Source: Datisca glomerata (Eukaryota > Streptophyta > Magnoliopsida > Cucurbitales > Datiscaceae). Taken from it: a stretch of 64,000 nucleotides of DNA. Under the pieces are notes generated by a model. That model had not been told where the DNA came from, did no database searches, and saw only the letters and a program-made list of their open reading frames with translations. Below, one piece after another: positions 20,951 through 33,639 of the stretch (position 1 is the first letter of the stretch; the number at the start of each line of letters is the position of its first letter). The translations under genes were made by a program, and so were the position numbers. The stretch covers positions 104,504 to 168,503 of the forward strand of contig QANY01002271.1 in assembly GCA_003255025.1 (NCBI GenBank), in the 5' to 3' direction.

Positions 20951-22456
20951 GAAAATCGCGTGGCCTTGACTGAGTTTTGGTGAAGCAATGGAGTTAAGCT
21001 TTCGAAGGAGAAAGCTTTCGAAGGAAGTTTTCGAAGATAGAGAAAAAGTGGTAACGTGCAACCCATTCAATAAGTAATATCATTTTCTCTACTCTTTTTT
21101 AATTTAACTACTGGGAGTCTCATTGTCTCATCTAACGGTTATGAAGACTCCCAGCATCTTCTGGCATTGGAGAGGGACCCAATGATGGTATAGAGGCCAC
21201 TAATAATTATAAAAAAAAAATGTCATAGTTAATCAAAAACATAAAAAAATAACATAACAGGTTGTCACTTTTATGATTTGACACAGCTTCTAAAAAAATT
21301 GACTCCCAAAGAAATTGGGCGTGCAACTCGCTTTTAGTTTTCAAATGCACACATAATATTATATATATATCTATATATAAATAATTCAGTATATAATAGA
21401 TTTTAGATAAACACTATATGTTATATAGATATTACAGACATTATACACATTTTTTGACAGATTGCGCCCAATTTTTCTTGGGATGATTTGCTTTTAGAGT
21501 TTTGGGTGGTTGCATATTTTTTATAATAGCCCATAATACTTGGCTCCTAGTGGGACAATGAACTTGTTTAATGTGTTATAATTAGTTTATTTGAATTAAA
21601 AGAACATCAAGAATACAGTCGCTTTTGAATATATATATATATATATATAATAGTCAAAATAAAACAAAAGTAAAAATAATCACCCTCATTTTAAAAAAAA
21701 AATTCGGCACTAAAAATCAAGCCCTCTTCATTCAACGAAATTTGACAGTGTTCATAATGTGTGTATAATAGATACGTGTATATTTAATACATACTATACA
21801 TATTATATATAATAATTGACAATTGGAAGTAAATTTCTACATAGCGCCAAACTTTTTTGGAGGTGCAATTTTTTTGGAATGTGTGAAGTAATTATTTTTT
21901 ATATTTTTATTTTTGTGATTTTTTCTCAAATGATATATTTGTGATCATTAATAAATTGAATTTACATATTATTTAAAGCTTAGTACATTGAATCGTCAGT
22001 TTAAGAAAAATAACATGTAAATTGATTAGTATAAACACATAGAGTGCAAATAGGTCATATCGCACATCATCACAACTCTAATCATGAAACAAGTAATGTT
22101 GATTAAAACTTTGAAGTAGTTCACAAGCTGAGACTACGACTCCTCTTTACATGAAAATAGATCACATGTTGTTGAGAACCGAACAAGAGGTGATATGTTT
22201 GGTTGATCTAAGTCATTAGTGTAGCCACTAAAATCTGAATAACGGTTAGTCCAGACAGAACCCTGTAGTCAAAACAAGAGACGAACTGAGTTTATTTTAG
22301 CGCACTTGCAAAAAAATTTGTTATTACTTCCACATTATATGTCATGATCACACAATTTTTTTTGTAGTAAATTTGATTGTGTCATCTCCCTGCGATTAAG
22401 TATGTTAATATTCTCATCATACTTAAAAGACTATCTTCTTGTTATCAAGATATTAC
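20951..22456. other. AT-rich region with inverted repeat and TA microsatellite
   Basis: No gene seen. CTCCCAAAGAAATTGGGCG at 21303-21321 is matched in inverted orientation by GCGCCCAATTTTTCTTGGGA at 21464-21483, with ATATATAT-rich DNA between, giving a MITE-like outline of about 180 bp. A TA dinucleotide run lies at 21631-21650. Confidence 0.55.
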
Positions 22457-24314
22457 TGTTGGATCGGGTTTAAAAATTTTGAGAAAAAATCATTGAACCA
22501 CGAACAGTTTGTGGGAGGAATATCAAAATTTTTATGTCAACTAATTTAATCATATTAAATATTAAAACCATACGACAAGATTAAACGTATTCAAAAGAGG
22601 TAGAGACGATTTGTACTTTTTCTTTGCATAAGAGATTTTCTGAATTGGTGTAATCCTTATTAAATGATTCACGTTTTTCGATCTTCAAATCCAAGAACTT
22701 CAATTAGTCTTCACATCAACAACCACTCGTAAGATTCAAAAGTATATCTCGCAAGGACGTAATTAGGAACATAGTTTGGGCTCTCAAAACAACTGAGAAA
22801 GAAAAATCAATTTTTTCTCTTCCTCTAGTGATATCGGCGGCAAGCAGTAGGACGGGAGAGAGAAACATTTTTCTGCTCCGTCTGATTAGGGTTGTGTCAA
22901 CACACTTAGGTTAGGTTTTGTATCAAAATACAGTTAGTGAGGCAACCCTAATTTCAACACCTAAATATATAGAATTTTATAATTTTCACATGTAATACAT
23001 ATATGTGTAATATCTGAAATTCACCCCCTTATTCTTTTACTACTGAAAATTACATATCTCCCTAGAGTCAATGTTCTGTCCAAATTTATCAATCCAAATT
23101 GACAAATTTTAAATTGATCTCCATTAATTAATTAATTTCTCTTATTTACTAATTATCCAATAACTAAAAAATAATAAATTAATTAATGTTAACATCAATT
23201 AATTTATCTTCACCCATCACATTTCGGTCCAACTGATATTTTTTCTTCTGTTCATGTTCTCATGAGCTACTCCTGAGACCGAATTGACCCACATGAATAA
23301 AGCTATAGGATTAAAATACCCAGTGAATTTATCTCCACAAATTCCTGACCTATTTAATCCTGACCTCGTACGACTCCACTATAGGTTCGATACTGAATCA
23401 ACTCTCGATTCATGCACACTACATTTTCTATTGGTGCAAATAAACACTTTTATTTCACGGTCCATAAAATATTTTAACATATTATCCTTCGTAAATATCA
23501 GTAGCAAGAGCGTGATGTAAAGTTATATTTTTACCCCTCTGGTTATTATTTTCTTAACTCTTTTATTGATTGTAAATAAGAAAGACATAACAGTGAATTG
23601 TCTCGTACAATTCACAAGTCAAATTCAATGACTCATTTCTTTGAATACTTGACCAAGTTAATTTATTCACACACCCATCAATATAATATAAAATGATATT
23701 ATTGCTTTCGCAATCTAACCACGAGTTTTCATATATGTGATTCACACAACTCCAACATAATTGAATTACGATCCCAACAGTCGATGTATTGTCCCGCAAT
23801 TCGAACCCACTCATCTGGCATATCAAAGACTGCAAGTAGCTAAGTCAAGCTTCGTATTAACCTCAAGATAAAGGTAATTATGAAAATATCCTTAAGGTGT
23901 AACAATTAGATCTAGAGCTAGGTAAACAAGTTAATTCTAAACTAATTTATTACTAGTCTATTCAACATGTTCCATAACATGCCTAGGTCAACCGTCAGAG
24001 TCTCCACTCACATGCCCCAAGACTGGAATTCTTTGTTTAAACCTAACATTTATAATCGGACTTGATTGCCCACTCGATCCTAAGACTGCGAATATTGTTC
24101 TGAACTATTTCAGAAGTATTTGTCTGGAAGACCCCTATGTCTTTACTCTTTTTACGTTGACAATAATTCTAGGACTTAAGTAAATTATAAACACACTTTA
24201 ATTAATAGTAAAAATTTCATTCATTCATTAAATTCAGCAATACAAAATGTCTGAGAAATAACTAATTACTCATAAATAGTTATTACACCATATTTTATGG
24301 ACATAATTCTAACA
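22457..24314 (-). mobile_element. Probable solo LTR, about 1.86 kb
   Basis: The block starts TGTTGGATCG and ends ATTCTAACA, so both strands show TG...CA ends with short inverted termini. The flanks are ATTAC (22452-22456) and ATTAT (24315-24319), a 5-bp target duplication with one transition. No retroviral-type coding sequence lies inside or beside it, as expected for a solo LTR left by recombination between two LTRs. Minus orientation is preferred because reversed termini (TGTTAGAATTATGTCC...) look like a familiar plant LTR start. The length is large for copia but acceptable for long-LTR families. Confidence 0.62.
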
Positions 24315-25437
24315 ATTATGACCTATGATCATAAGAATTATAGAACTATGTCTTAACATAGATTGGATGATTGAGTTTATGAAATCAATAACAATAATGA
24401 AAATATTAATAGATGAGCAAGATACGTGGTACACTATCGTATATTCATGTCATTATTATAAATTTATTTTTACTTATTGATATGTTATGTGTGATGTCGT
24501 ATTACATATAATATTGACATATCACAGTGATGAGCATTTCAAATTATAGCATATTTTTTAATTGAGATTATACTGACAATAATAGTTATGAGTATCACCA
24601 TGTTATATAACATTTTTCAATTAAAATTGTAACGATGAGCATGGTTATTTATATAATGATTTAGCTTTTATCTCATTTTATTAATTACTTTTGATTATAT
24701 ATTTAATTTATTTTTAAATTAGTCACTCACTTCTAATTTGATTTAGACTTTTTTTTACTAAAAAAGAAGTAAAGATTTCCATCACAATAGAAAGGAAGTA
24801 AAAAAGGATAGAAGAAAGCCCATGCCCTATATCAGAGCTCTAACGAAAAGGACATTAGCTACATTGGGATGTCAGTAAGTAAGATATGTGAATTATGCCA
24901 AATCAATGTCATATACATGAACAATTTTTATCTACGTACCCATGAATGGATAGGGTATGAGGATACCTGTTTGGGTGTAATCGCAATCTGTAATTGACAA
25001 AAAAATTCAGAAGAACATTAAACTACGTTTGGAAATTTTCCGAAAAGCTAATCATAGGTTCTTCTTTCCATCGGAACAATAGAGCCGTTGTGCTCATTAC
25101 TAAACTTGTGTCCCATTTCATTGCTGAAAAATACAGAGTAGGATTTAGCCGCGTGGTGAATGAAACAACATTCATTGAATGAGTTGACGCTAAACCTCCT
25201 GCTCTTTAAGAGAGTAAGGGCTGTCTGCATTACTGGATTAACTAGAATGAATAGTAGTAGAAATTAGGGGGCCACGCAGCTCTACTGCTCCGAAAACTAA
25301 GGATTCAGAGAGGTAGACAGAAAATGTCTTTCTTATATTGATATCAAAATCTTACAGTAATGTTTCAAAAGAAAAAATCAAAATAAAAATAATTTAATAT
25401 ACATCTAAGTTTTGAACACATCTAAATTTAAACTTAC
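24315..25437. other. AT-rich intergenic, no gene seen
   Basis: Short open frames on both strands around 25.0-25.2 kb lack recognisable content. Confidence 0.5.
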
Positions 25438-26404
25438 TCGTGATCAACATGGTCAGCGCTCGGCCCAGACAGTTCACGGGCCAGTCCTGGGCCGGCTAGT
25501 GGGAAATATATGGCAGCACCGAATGAATTGTTGACCCGGCAAGTGAATCACGGGTCTGGCCTAGGACGGTCCGGTCGGGCCAACAAACGTGTCCGGACCA
25601 TGAACCTTGCTTTTAGCATGTTAAAATTTTCAGAATTATAGTTGGGGAGATTTAAACCTTGGTGGGAATAGAGGAAATGTATATGAATATGACTAAACTA
25701 AATAGAAGTCATATTTTTAAGCCTTAGATAATTTTTTTATTACTTTATAACCTCAATAGAATAACTTAATTTCTTATTTTGTTATCGCATTGCGTTCTAG
25801 TGTAAGATTATATAATCTGTTGGTAGTGTATTGTAACACTACATTATGTTCAATTATAGCTTGTTGTGTTTGTATTCTTTTACTTTTGTGTTTTGTTAAT
25901 TAGTGTTAGGGTATGCCATTGGACCCTTGGTGTATTTTTCTTTGATTGAATAAAATATTCATTTAAAAAAATATTATCTATTTATTTAATTAAATACATT
26001 TATCTCAAAAATATATTTTATAAAGAATTTTACAAAATGTATTCAAAGACAATAAATATATAATAAAAATAATATTTTCACAAAAATTGTCTTGATCTTG
26101 GTAATGAGTTTGTTTACTCTGGGAGAATTCAAAGGTTCAATTTTCAATATATATACACAATGAATAATTTTTAAGATAAAAATAATTGTTCACGGGTCGG
26201 GCCGGTTAAGTCCCGCGGGCCAGACCGGGCCGAGCCGGGTCATATACGTGAGCTGGGCCAGGCTACATTACCAAAGTGTGAGGCCCGTGAAGGGCCTGGG
26301 CTTGACCTGCAGGCCTTAACTAGTCCAGTACTATTCATCTACGTGTCAGTCTGAGCTGAGATTTACGGGCCGGTTTCGCTGGTCGTATCGGTCCGCTTGT
26401 CATC
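25438..26404. mobile_element. hAT-like non-autonomous element with GGGCCGG-rich ends
   Basis: Two GC-rich clusters, 25450-25600 and 26195-26400, carry GGGCCGG/CGGCCC motifs in opposite orientation and flank an AT-rich core. The outermost sequences, CTCGTGATCAACATGGTC and (reverse complement of the right end) TAGTGATGACAAGCGGAC, are alignable as imperfect terminal inverted repeats. This resembles plant hAT-type elements with GGGCCG-rich termini. No transposase coding sequence; an 8-bp target duplication was not clear. Confidence 0.5.
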
Positions 26405-27426
26405 ACTACATACGATTATTGGGTTATATATATATCATCAGGGAAATAAGAATGGACACCCTAAACCCACATCCTGTCTATTATATCCTCATGGGTATTG
26501 TTTTGTATACCCATAACCTACTTAAACTCATTTTTAAACTCTCATATATGATCCATTAGGGTAGGATATCAGATACCCAACCGCGTAGGTAATATTGTTA
26601 TCCCCACAGCTACATAAATTCATAAAAAAATTGAAGGTGGTGGCTACTTAAGGAGGGCAATTGCGACTCAGCGTGTTTAAAAGGTGAGCAGCCAGAGGGA
26701 ATCAGTGACTTGAGTCAGAAAAGAAGAGGCATGCGGCAGTTTGGGTGATGATTACGATCACCTATGCGGAAGAGAAATTCAACCCCTTTTTTTATTGGTT
26801 TTATCTTATTATATCAAGTTTGGGATTATTTTTTAGACATTGGACTTTTAGATTTTAAGTTTTGTATCAAATTGGGCTTATACAAAAAAAGTTCATGCAA
26901 GAAATACGATTAAGAGTGCATCTGGAGTATTTTGCATGCTCCAGATTACAGCAATACTCCAGATTACAGTAAAGAAGGAAAAAACTAAAGTTGAGAGCAT
27001 TTTTACGAAATGAGCTTGTCTGATAATAGTCACCGATCCCTTTCAATGGTCGATTGAGGAAGATTTAAGTGTCATGAGACTAACGATGATTAATAGAACA
27101 AAAATTAAAAAAAGACTAAATAACATCATTGTGTTGCATGAATGTTGAATTATAAAAGCATGGATTCTATTATAGCATGCGGGAGAAAGCTACTAAATTG
27201 CGAGTGTTTGAATGTGAATGATTCAAGCTAGGCTAGCTCAAGTTCTCCATGCAGAAGCTCGCTCTAATGGAGAGTTTCAATGAAGGTTCTTGTATCTGGA
27301 TCCCCTGTACCTTCAAGCCTGCATTTTCCTCATTTTATAGAAGAAAAATGGCAGACTTCTAAATTTTTAATGGGTTTTTTGCACACAAAAATGGACATTG
27401 GACACCTTGGCTCTGTATGGTGTAGT
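26405..27426. other. Intergenic, no gene seen
   Basis: Contains TA-rich tracts and ACCCATAACCTAC-type motifs, no recognisable gene. The 5 bases before the LTR at 27427 are GTAGT. Confidence 0.5.
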
Positions 27427-27949
27427 TGTTGGAAAAATTCAACATGTGGGGTCACATATTAAATTAAATGTGTGTGCTATTTTTCAATAAGTCTAATTAA
27501 AGTGATCTAATTAAAAAATTAAAACTTTAAAATTTATGAGTATAATTATCATGAAATTAATGTGTATATACCAGAAATTATATTTTGATTTGTTGAAGGA
27601 ACAAATTAGAAATATCAATATTTATTAATAAGGGTCATGACCTTCAAATTACACAAGCAAGGAACCATGTTTTCTTAGAGTAGTTATCTATATTCGTTCG
27701 AGAGAGAATCCTGGAAAAGAACTCAAAGACTTGTATCAATTTAGAAGATTTGGTCCTCCAGTTTACGATTCAATTATCTATGGAACCAAGTAAGTCTTCC
27801 GCAATCGAATTATTCAAATTTGTTTCTCATAGAAATCAAAATGACATATGTATCTCTAAGATTATGGTTTGAAGAATTTCATAAAAATATGCAGATCTGA
27901 TTATTTGTGTTATATAACATATTTATTATGTTTAATTTCAATCCCTACA
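27427..27949 (+). repeat. Copia A 5' LTR
   Basis: 523 bp, from TGTTGGAAAAATTCAACA to ...ATCCCTACA. Its partner of the same family is the minus-strand LTR at 8732-9240. Shared blocks include GGTCACATAT, AATGTGTGTGCTATTTTT and GTGTTATATAACATATTTAT. Confidence 0.85.
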
Positions 27950-27951
27950 AG

Positions 27952-27963
27952 TGGTATCAGAAA
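27952..27963 (+). promoter_or_regulatory. Primer-binding site, initiator Met-tRNA type
   Basis: TGGTATCAGAAA lies two bases after the LTR end and matches the usual plant copia primer-binding site complementary to the 3' end of initiator methionine tRNA. Confidence 0.8.
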
Positions 27964-28924
27964 CTCCGTTATTGATTTTTTTTAGGGAGATTAAAGTTTA
28001 AAATTGTACAGTAAACCTAAAATTAGGGTTCTATTGGATCTAAGAATTTAAGGGTTTTGATATTTTTTATGTTTATAATGAGTGATTGATATACAAGTGT
28101 GATTTGTTATGTGAATTGCATATCCATGTTCTTTTCTATGATTGATTATGTTAAATCAATGGTTTAAGAATATTAAAAAAATATGGCGCGATGAAGAAAA
28201 CTGCCGTAGGTTGAGTTTTGGAGAAGAAAGGGGATTGGGCAGTTATCCAGTAGTATGTGGTACGGTACTGGTGCAGGAAAATGTACCCTGCTCTGCGGTA
28301 CGAGTACCAGTTAGTTGTAATTATCCCCTACTTCTTGGGTACCGTACAGAAACAAATTTTTTTTTTCTATCTATTTTATGGTACCATACAGAAAATTAGA
28401 ATTTTTAATTCCTTTCTTCACGTGTATGGTACTGTAGCACCGCAATAGTATAATTAAAAAGTTTTAATTAATTTTTTTAATTCAATTATTTTGATAAGTC
28501 TTTAAGGATTAATTATGATTATCGAACATTCTGAATGACTTAGTTGAAGTAAGATGTTGCCAAAGTAACCTCTATTGTGTAGATTATTCATGAATGTGTT
28601 TGATATTTATGTGTGTGTAAATTCATGCGGGTGTTAGCCGGCCTGAAGGAAGGTTAATATTTACCCGAATTATACAAACATATGTGATGGTAAACACATG
28701 ACGATTATAAGGTTTTACATGTGAATAATAAATTGATCCAAAGATAAATTTATTATTTGACATGAATTATTATCAGTATTTGATCATTATAATAAGAGTA
28801 CCATTTATAATTAATATTATTGTCCAAAGACTTGATATTAATGTTGTGCTAGATATCTTGAAAATGGAATGATTCATTATTTGAAATGATTGAATACTAG
28901 GATTGACTTTTGATATGAGCATAT

Positions 28925-31900
28925 TTGGATAATTTTTTTATTCTGTTTACAGCTGATGTGATTACGGTATCTGTCAACTTTAACAACATTTCCATTTTGA
29001 CTGAGACCAACTTTAAGGATTGGAAAGATAACATATTAATTGTTCTTGGCTGCATGGATCTGGACCTTGCACTCAGGACGGACGAACCTTCCCCTCTTAC
29101 GGATGAAAGTTCTTCTAATGCTAGGAAGAATTTTGAGAGGTGTGATCATTCAAACCGTATGAGTCTGGTGATCATAAAGCGCGATATTCTGAAGGCATTC
29201 AGGGGTGCAGTATCTGAGGAGATAACCAATGCCAAAGAGTTCCTTGCTGAAATTGAAAAGCGTTTTGCCAAAAATGATAATGTGAAAACAAGCACACTTT
29301 TATGACGCTTAATTCGTATAAACTATAAATGCAAATGGAGCATAAGGCAGTACATTATGGAAATGTATAACATTTCTTCAAAACTTAAGGTACTCAAGCT
29401 TGAGCTGCTAGATGACTTGCTCGTGCATTTGATATTGATATCATTTCATGCACAATACAGTCAATTTCAAATCAGTTATAATGGTTAGAAGGAGAAATTG
29501 ACTCTCAATAAGCTTATTTCATATTGTGCGTAAGAGGAAGAGAGAATGAAGTACAACCAGACTAAAAGTGCTCATTGGGCTAGTACCTCTAGGGGCAAAG
29601 ACAAAACGAGAAAGAAGGATAAAGAAGTTGCTAAGGGTCCAGCAGAAAAGAAACATCGTAAGGACAATGATGGTTGTTTCTTTTGTGGGAAGCCTGGACA
29701 TGTAAAGAAGGATTGTGCCAAATATCACACTTGGCGTGTAAAGAAAGGTACGTCTATTGCTTTGGTATATTCTCAAGTAAATTTGGCTTCAGTACCTAGA
29801 AACACTTGGTGGTTAGATTCTGATGGGTCTACTCACATAAGTGTTTCTACGTAGAGTTGTCTGACCTATCGAAATCCAACTGATGTTGAAGGATGCATCT
29901 ATGTGGGAGATGGACAATCAGTAGAAGTAGAAGCTATTGGGTATTTTAAGTTGTTATTGAAAACTGGATTTTATTTGGATTTATTTGATACTTGTGTTTT
30001 ACCGTCGTGTAGACGGAATTTGGTTTCTATTTCTAAGTTGGACAAATCAGGTTATTATTGTTCATTTGGAGACAATCAGTTTAATTGATCAAAAATTTAA
30101 ATCTTGTTGGCACTGGTTTTCTTAATGTTTATGATAACTTATATTTGTTTGATATTAATACATCTTATAGTGAAGCCTTGCATGTGGAATTATGAGGTAC
30201 TAAAAGAAAAATTAATGAAGAAATTCAGCCACAATTTGGCACAAACGCTTAGGCCATATCTCCAAAACGAGAATTCAGAGGTTTGTGTCATATGACATTT
30301 TAGGATACTTTGATTTTTTAGACCTTAATGTATGTATTGAGTGTATCAACGGAAAATATACCAAACAAAAGAAAGTATGTGCAAATAGAGCAACAAACGT
30401 CTCAAAATTGATTCATACAAATATATGTGGGTCATTCCCTAAGGCTTCATGGAACGATCAACAATATTTTATAACGTTCATAGACGACTACTCGCGATAT
30501 GGTTACATATTTCTTATTCATGATAAATCAGAATCCTTGGACGTGTTCAAGATATTTAAGGATGAAATTGAGAACCAGCTCAGATAAAGGATTAAGAGTG
30601 TTAGATCTAATCGTGGTGGTGAATATTATGGTAGATTTGACGGTTCATGAGAACAACGTCCAGGGAAATTTGCCAAATTCCTTGAGAAATGTAGAATAGT
30701 CCCACAGTACAACATGCCTGGTTCACCTAGCATGAATGGTGTTGCTGAGAGACAAAACAAAACCCTTAAGGACACGGTGATGAGTATGATAAGTCATTCT
30801 TTCTTACTAGAATCATTCTAGAGAGAGGCATTAAAGACAACAGCTTATATCTTTAATAGAGTACCAACTAAAGCAGCTGCTAAAACACCTTATGAGCTTT
30901 GGATAGGCAAAAAGCCTAGTCTGAAACATTTTCACATTCGGGAATGTATAGCTGAGGCAAGACCTTATAGGCCAAATGAAAAGAAATTGGACTCCAAAAC
31001 AGTGAGCAACTACTTTATTGGTTATTCTGAATCATCAAATGGCTACAAGTTCTATGATCCCACGCTAAGGAATATTTTTGAGATAAGAACTACAACATTT
31101 TTTTAGGATGTTGAATTTGGAGGGAGAAATAAAGTAAGGGACATTATCTTTAAGAGGAATCATCTTCGGTCCAGTTCCTACTACAATCACTACTTCTGAC
31201 AGTGAGCAGGTTTTCATTATGTCATTGACCATGAAGTAGATCTAGAATCAGAACAAGACAATGTCGAAAAACTCACGATTCAAGTTGAGGTTAATGTTCC
31301 AGGAGAACAAACTCAACAACTTCAAGATGTAATGCCACTAAGGAGATCCATGAAAGAAAGGATAAGTGTTATTTCATATGACTATGTGGTATTTCTCCAA
31401 GAAAATGAGGAAAATAATAAATTGGTAGAAGATGATCCAATCAACTTTTACCAAGCTATGAAAGATATGAATTCTCAAAAATGGATGGAGACTATGAATG
31501 AAGAGTATAAGTCTTCGTAAGACAATCAAGTTTAGGATCTTGTCCCTTTACCTAAAGGTAAGAAACCTATTGGTTGTAAATAGATATTTAAAACCAAAAG
31601 AGATTCAAAAGGTAATGTGAAAAGATATAAGGCTCGTCTTGTAGTTAAAGGCTTTACTAAGAAGGAAGGCATTGATTTTAAAGAGACTTTCTCTCCGGTT
31701 TCACCGAAAGACTCTTTTGGCATAATTATGGCACTTGTTGCACATTTTGATGAAACGATTTATATGGTGTGACCAGAAAATTTTGTGGTTGAGGATCCAA
31801 AAAATATGGTTTACAAATTAAAGAAATTCTTCTATGAGCTTAAACAAACTTCTAGTCAATGGTACCATAAATTTCATCAGATAATCGTCTCTTTTAGTTT

Positions 31901-32775
31901 TGAGGCAAATTGTTGATGATTGTGTGTAAGTTAATATCCCTGGTTTTGTATGTTGAAGATTTATTGCTTGCCAGTAATGATTTAGGCATGTTATATGAGG
32001 CCAAGAGATTTCTTTCTAAGAATTTTCAAATGAAAGATCTTGATGAAGTTTCTTTTATTTTAGAGATCCATATACATCGAGATCGTTCTCGGATTATTCT
32101 TGAATTATCAAAAAAGAACGATATAGAAAAGTGTTTAAAAGGTTTGGCATGCAAGACTGTAAACCATGTGACACCCATGTCGCTAAAGAAGATAAATTTT
32201 ATCTCAATCAGTACCCGAAAAGTAGCCTTGAAACTATAGAAATGAGAAGATTCCTTATGCTTCTGCTGTTAGGAGTCTAATGTTTGCTCAAGTCTGTACG
32301 CGTCCAAACATTCGTACATCGTTGGTGTGTTGGGAAGATATCTGAGTAAGCTTGAGATGGATAATTGGAAAACAGCTAAACGGGTTATGCGATATTTACA
32401 GAGAATAAAATATTATATGCTCATGTATAAGAGGTTGGATTAGTTGGAATTCATTGGGTATTCTGACTCTGATTTTGCTGGATGCCAAGATAACAGAAGA
32501 TCTATTTCAGGCTACATTTACTTATTGGTTGGTGGAGCCATTTTTTGGAGGAATGTCAAACAGACTCTCATAGCTTCCTCCACCATGGCAGCATAATTTG
32601 TAGCATGTTATGAGACATCCAATCATGAAATATGGCTGCGAAACTTTATCACTGGGCTACGCATTGTTGAGAACATTGAAAAACTACTAAAATTGTATTG
32701 TGACAATAAATCAACAGTTTTATATTCCAACAACAACATGAGCTTGTCTAAGTTAAAGCATATTGAGATTAAGTT
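28925..32775 (+). pseudogene. Copia A gag-pol pseudogene
   Basis: Gag (about 28925-29530) encodes FNNISILTETNFKDWKDNI and RFAKNDNVKTSTLL; the CCHC knuckle CFFCGKPGHVKKDC is at 29675-29716. Protease begins at WWLDSDGSTHIS (about 29811), where the DSG(A/T) triad is altered. Integrase (about 30400-30900) has HTNICG where HTDICG is expected, so the first catalytic Asp is Asn (30420-30422); FIDDYSRY is kept. Reverse transcriptase (about 31540-32180) has YVED (31949-31960) instead of YVDD. RNase H (about 32440-32775) keeps SDSDFAGC and LYCDNKST-like motifs. At least ten in-frame stops and several shifts break the frame. Domain order is Ty1/copia; the element cannot move by itself. Confidence 0.9.
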
Positions 32776-33334
32776 AAAGAAAAGTAAACCAAGTTTAGGA
32801 AAACCATAGCATCTTATCAAAATATCAACTAGCAATATAACTCGACCAGACTGCATAACCTGAAGCAGGCCGAACTAAAGTTGATCGTTTGGACAGTTTT
32901 TCATTTATAATTGGCGGATCAATCTAGAATTAAGAAAAACCCGTACTTTCAATTCCGTCTAGAATTTCAGCTTATTCTAGACGGAATTGACTGAACCACT
33001 CATGTATTCTCACAAAATATATAGTTTCTTATTTTCAAACCCTAGCCTCAACTAAGTCCTACCTAACTCAGTTGCCCCAATTCACTCCCAGCCTTCAATT
33101 CAACTAAGTTCAATCTACCCTTCAATCTTCATCGCCTTCGGCTTCCTCCTCCTCTTCATCGCCAGACCCAGACGCCGACTAGATACTGCCGCATGCATCG
33201 CCTGATTTGGATATCTCTCTCTCTCTCAATTTCAGTTACAAGCTACACCTGGTTTCATTTTGTTATGATTTCTTGAGTTGGGTTTGTTGTATTTTTCAGC
33301 ATCTAGTTGAGAACTCTCTCTGCTTTTCCTCGTT

Positions 33335-33338
<4 letters not shown>
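32776..33338. other. Region beyond copia A break, with 16-bp hairpin
   Basis: Starts abruptly where copia RNase H ends. CAATTCCGTCTAGAAT (32950-32965) and its exact complement (32974-32989) form a 16-bp stem with 8-nt loop. From 33000 the sequence becomes CT-rich, like a plant 5' leader, but no following coding exon was found. Confidence 0.6.

Positions 33339-33388
<50 letters not shown>
33339..33388. repeat. (CT)25 microsatellite
   Basis: An uninterrupted CT dinucleotide run of 50 bp, with further TCTCTC clusters downstream to about 33510. Confidence 0.95.
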
Positions 33389-33392
<4 letters not shown>

Positions 33393-33639
33393 GTTCTTCT
33401 TGTTGTTGGGTTAATTATTTGATTTTTGATTATCTCCTCTCTCGCTGCTTCTCTCTGCTCTCACTGCCTCTCTCTCTATATATATATTTCGCTGTTTCTC
33501 TCTAAATCTCGCATGTTCTTGTTGTCGTTGGGTCAAGGGTTTTTTGCTGCACCCTAACTAGACGAATTATTTTACAGAAATCTATCTATATCATAGTCAA
33601 TTTTATTTAGTTGATCAGTTCAGTTTTCTGAAAAATAAT

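Larger units (their letters stand above)
27427..32775 (+). mobile_element. Ty1/copia element A: 5' LTR and body, 3' end missing
   Basis: The order 5' LTR, primer-binding site, gag, protease, integrase, reverse transcriptase, RNase H is that of Ty1/copia. RNase H stops at about 32775 after LKHIEIKLKK, and no 3' LTR follows. The missing piece (end of RNase H, 3' UTR, PPT, 3' LTR) is present in inverted orientation at 8732-9676. The flank before the LTR is GTAGT; the flank after the displaced LTR is GTAAT in the same sense. Taken together they look like one insertion split by an inversion; two independent truncated family members remain possible. The leader (27965-28924) carries two GGTACCRTACAGAAA motifs at about 28340 and 28381. 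Confidence 0.85.

Noticed and set aside
20666..21070. Overlapping open frames on both strands over the GA/CT-rich tract
   Set aside because: Compositional artefact of the GAGAGA/GACGAC repeat; no homologous blocks recognised.
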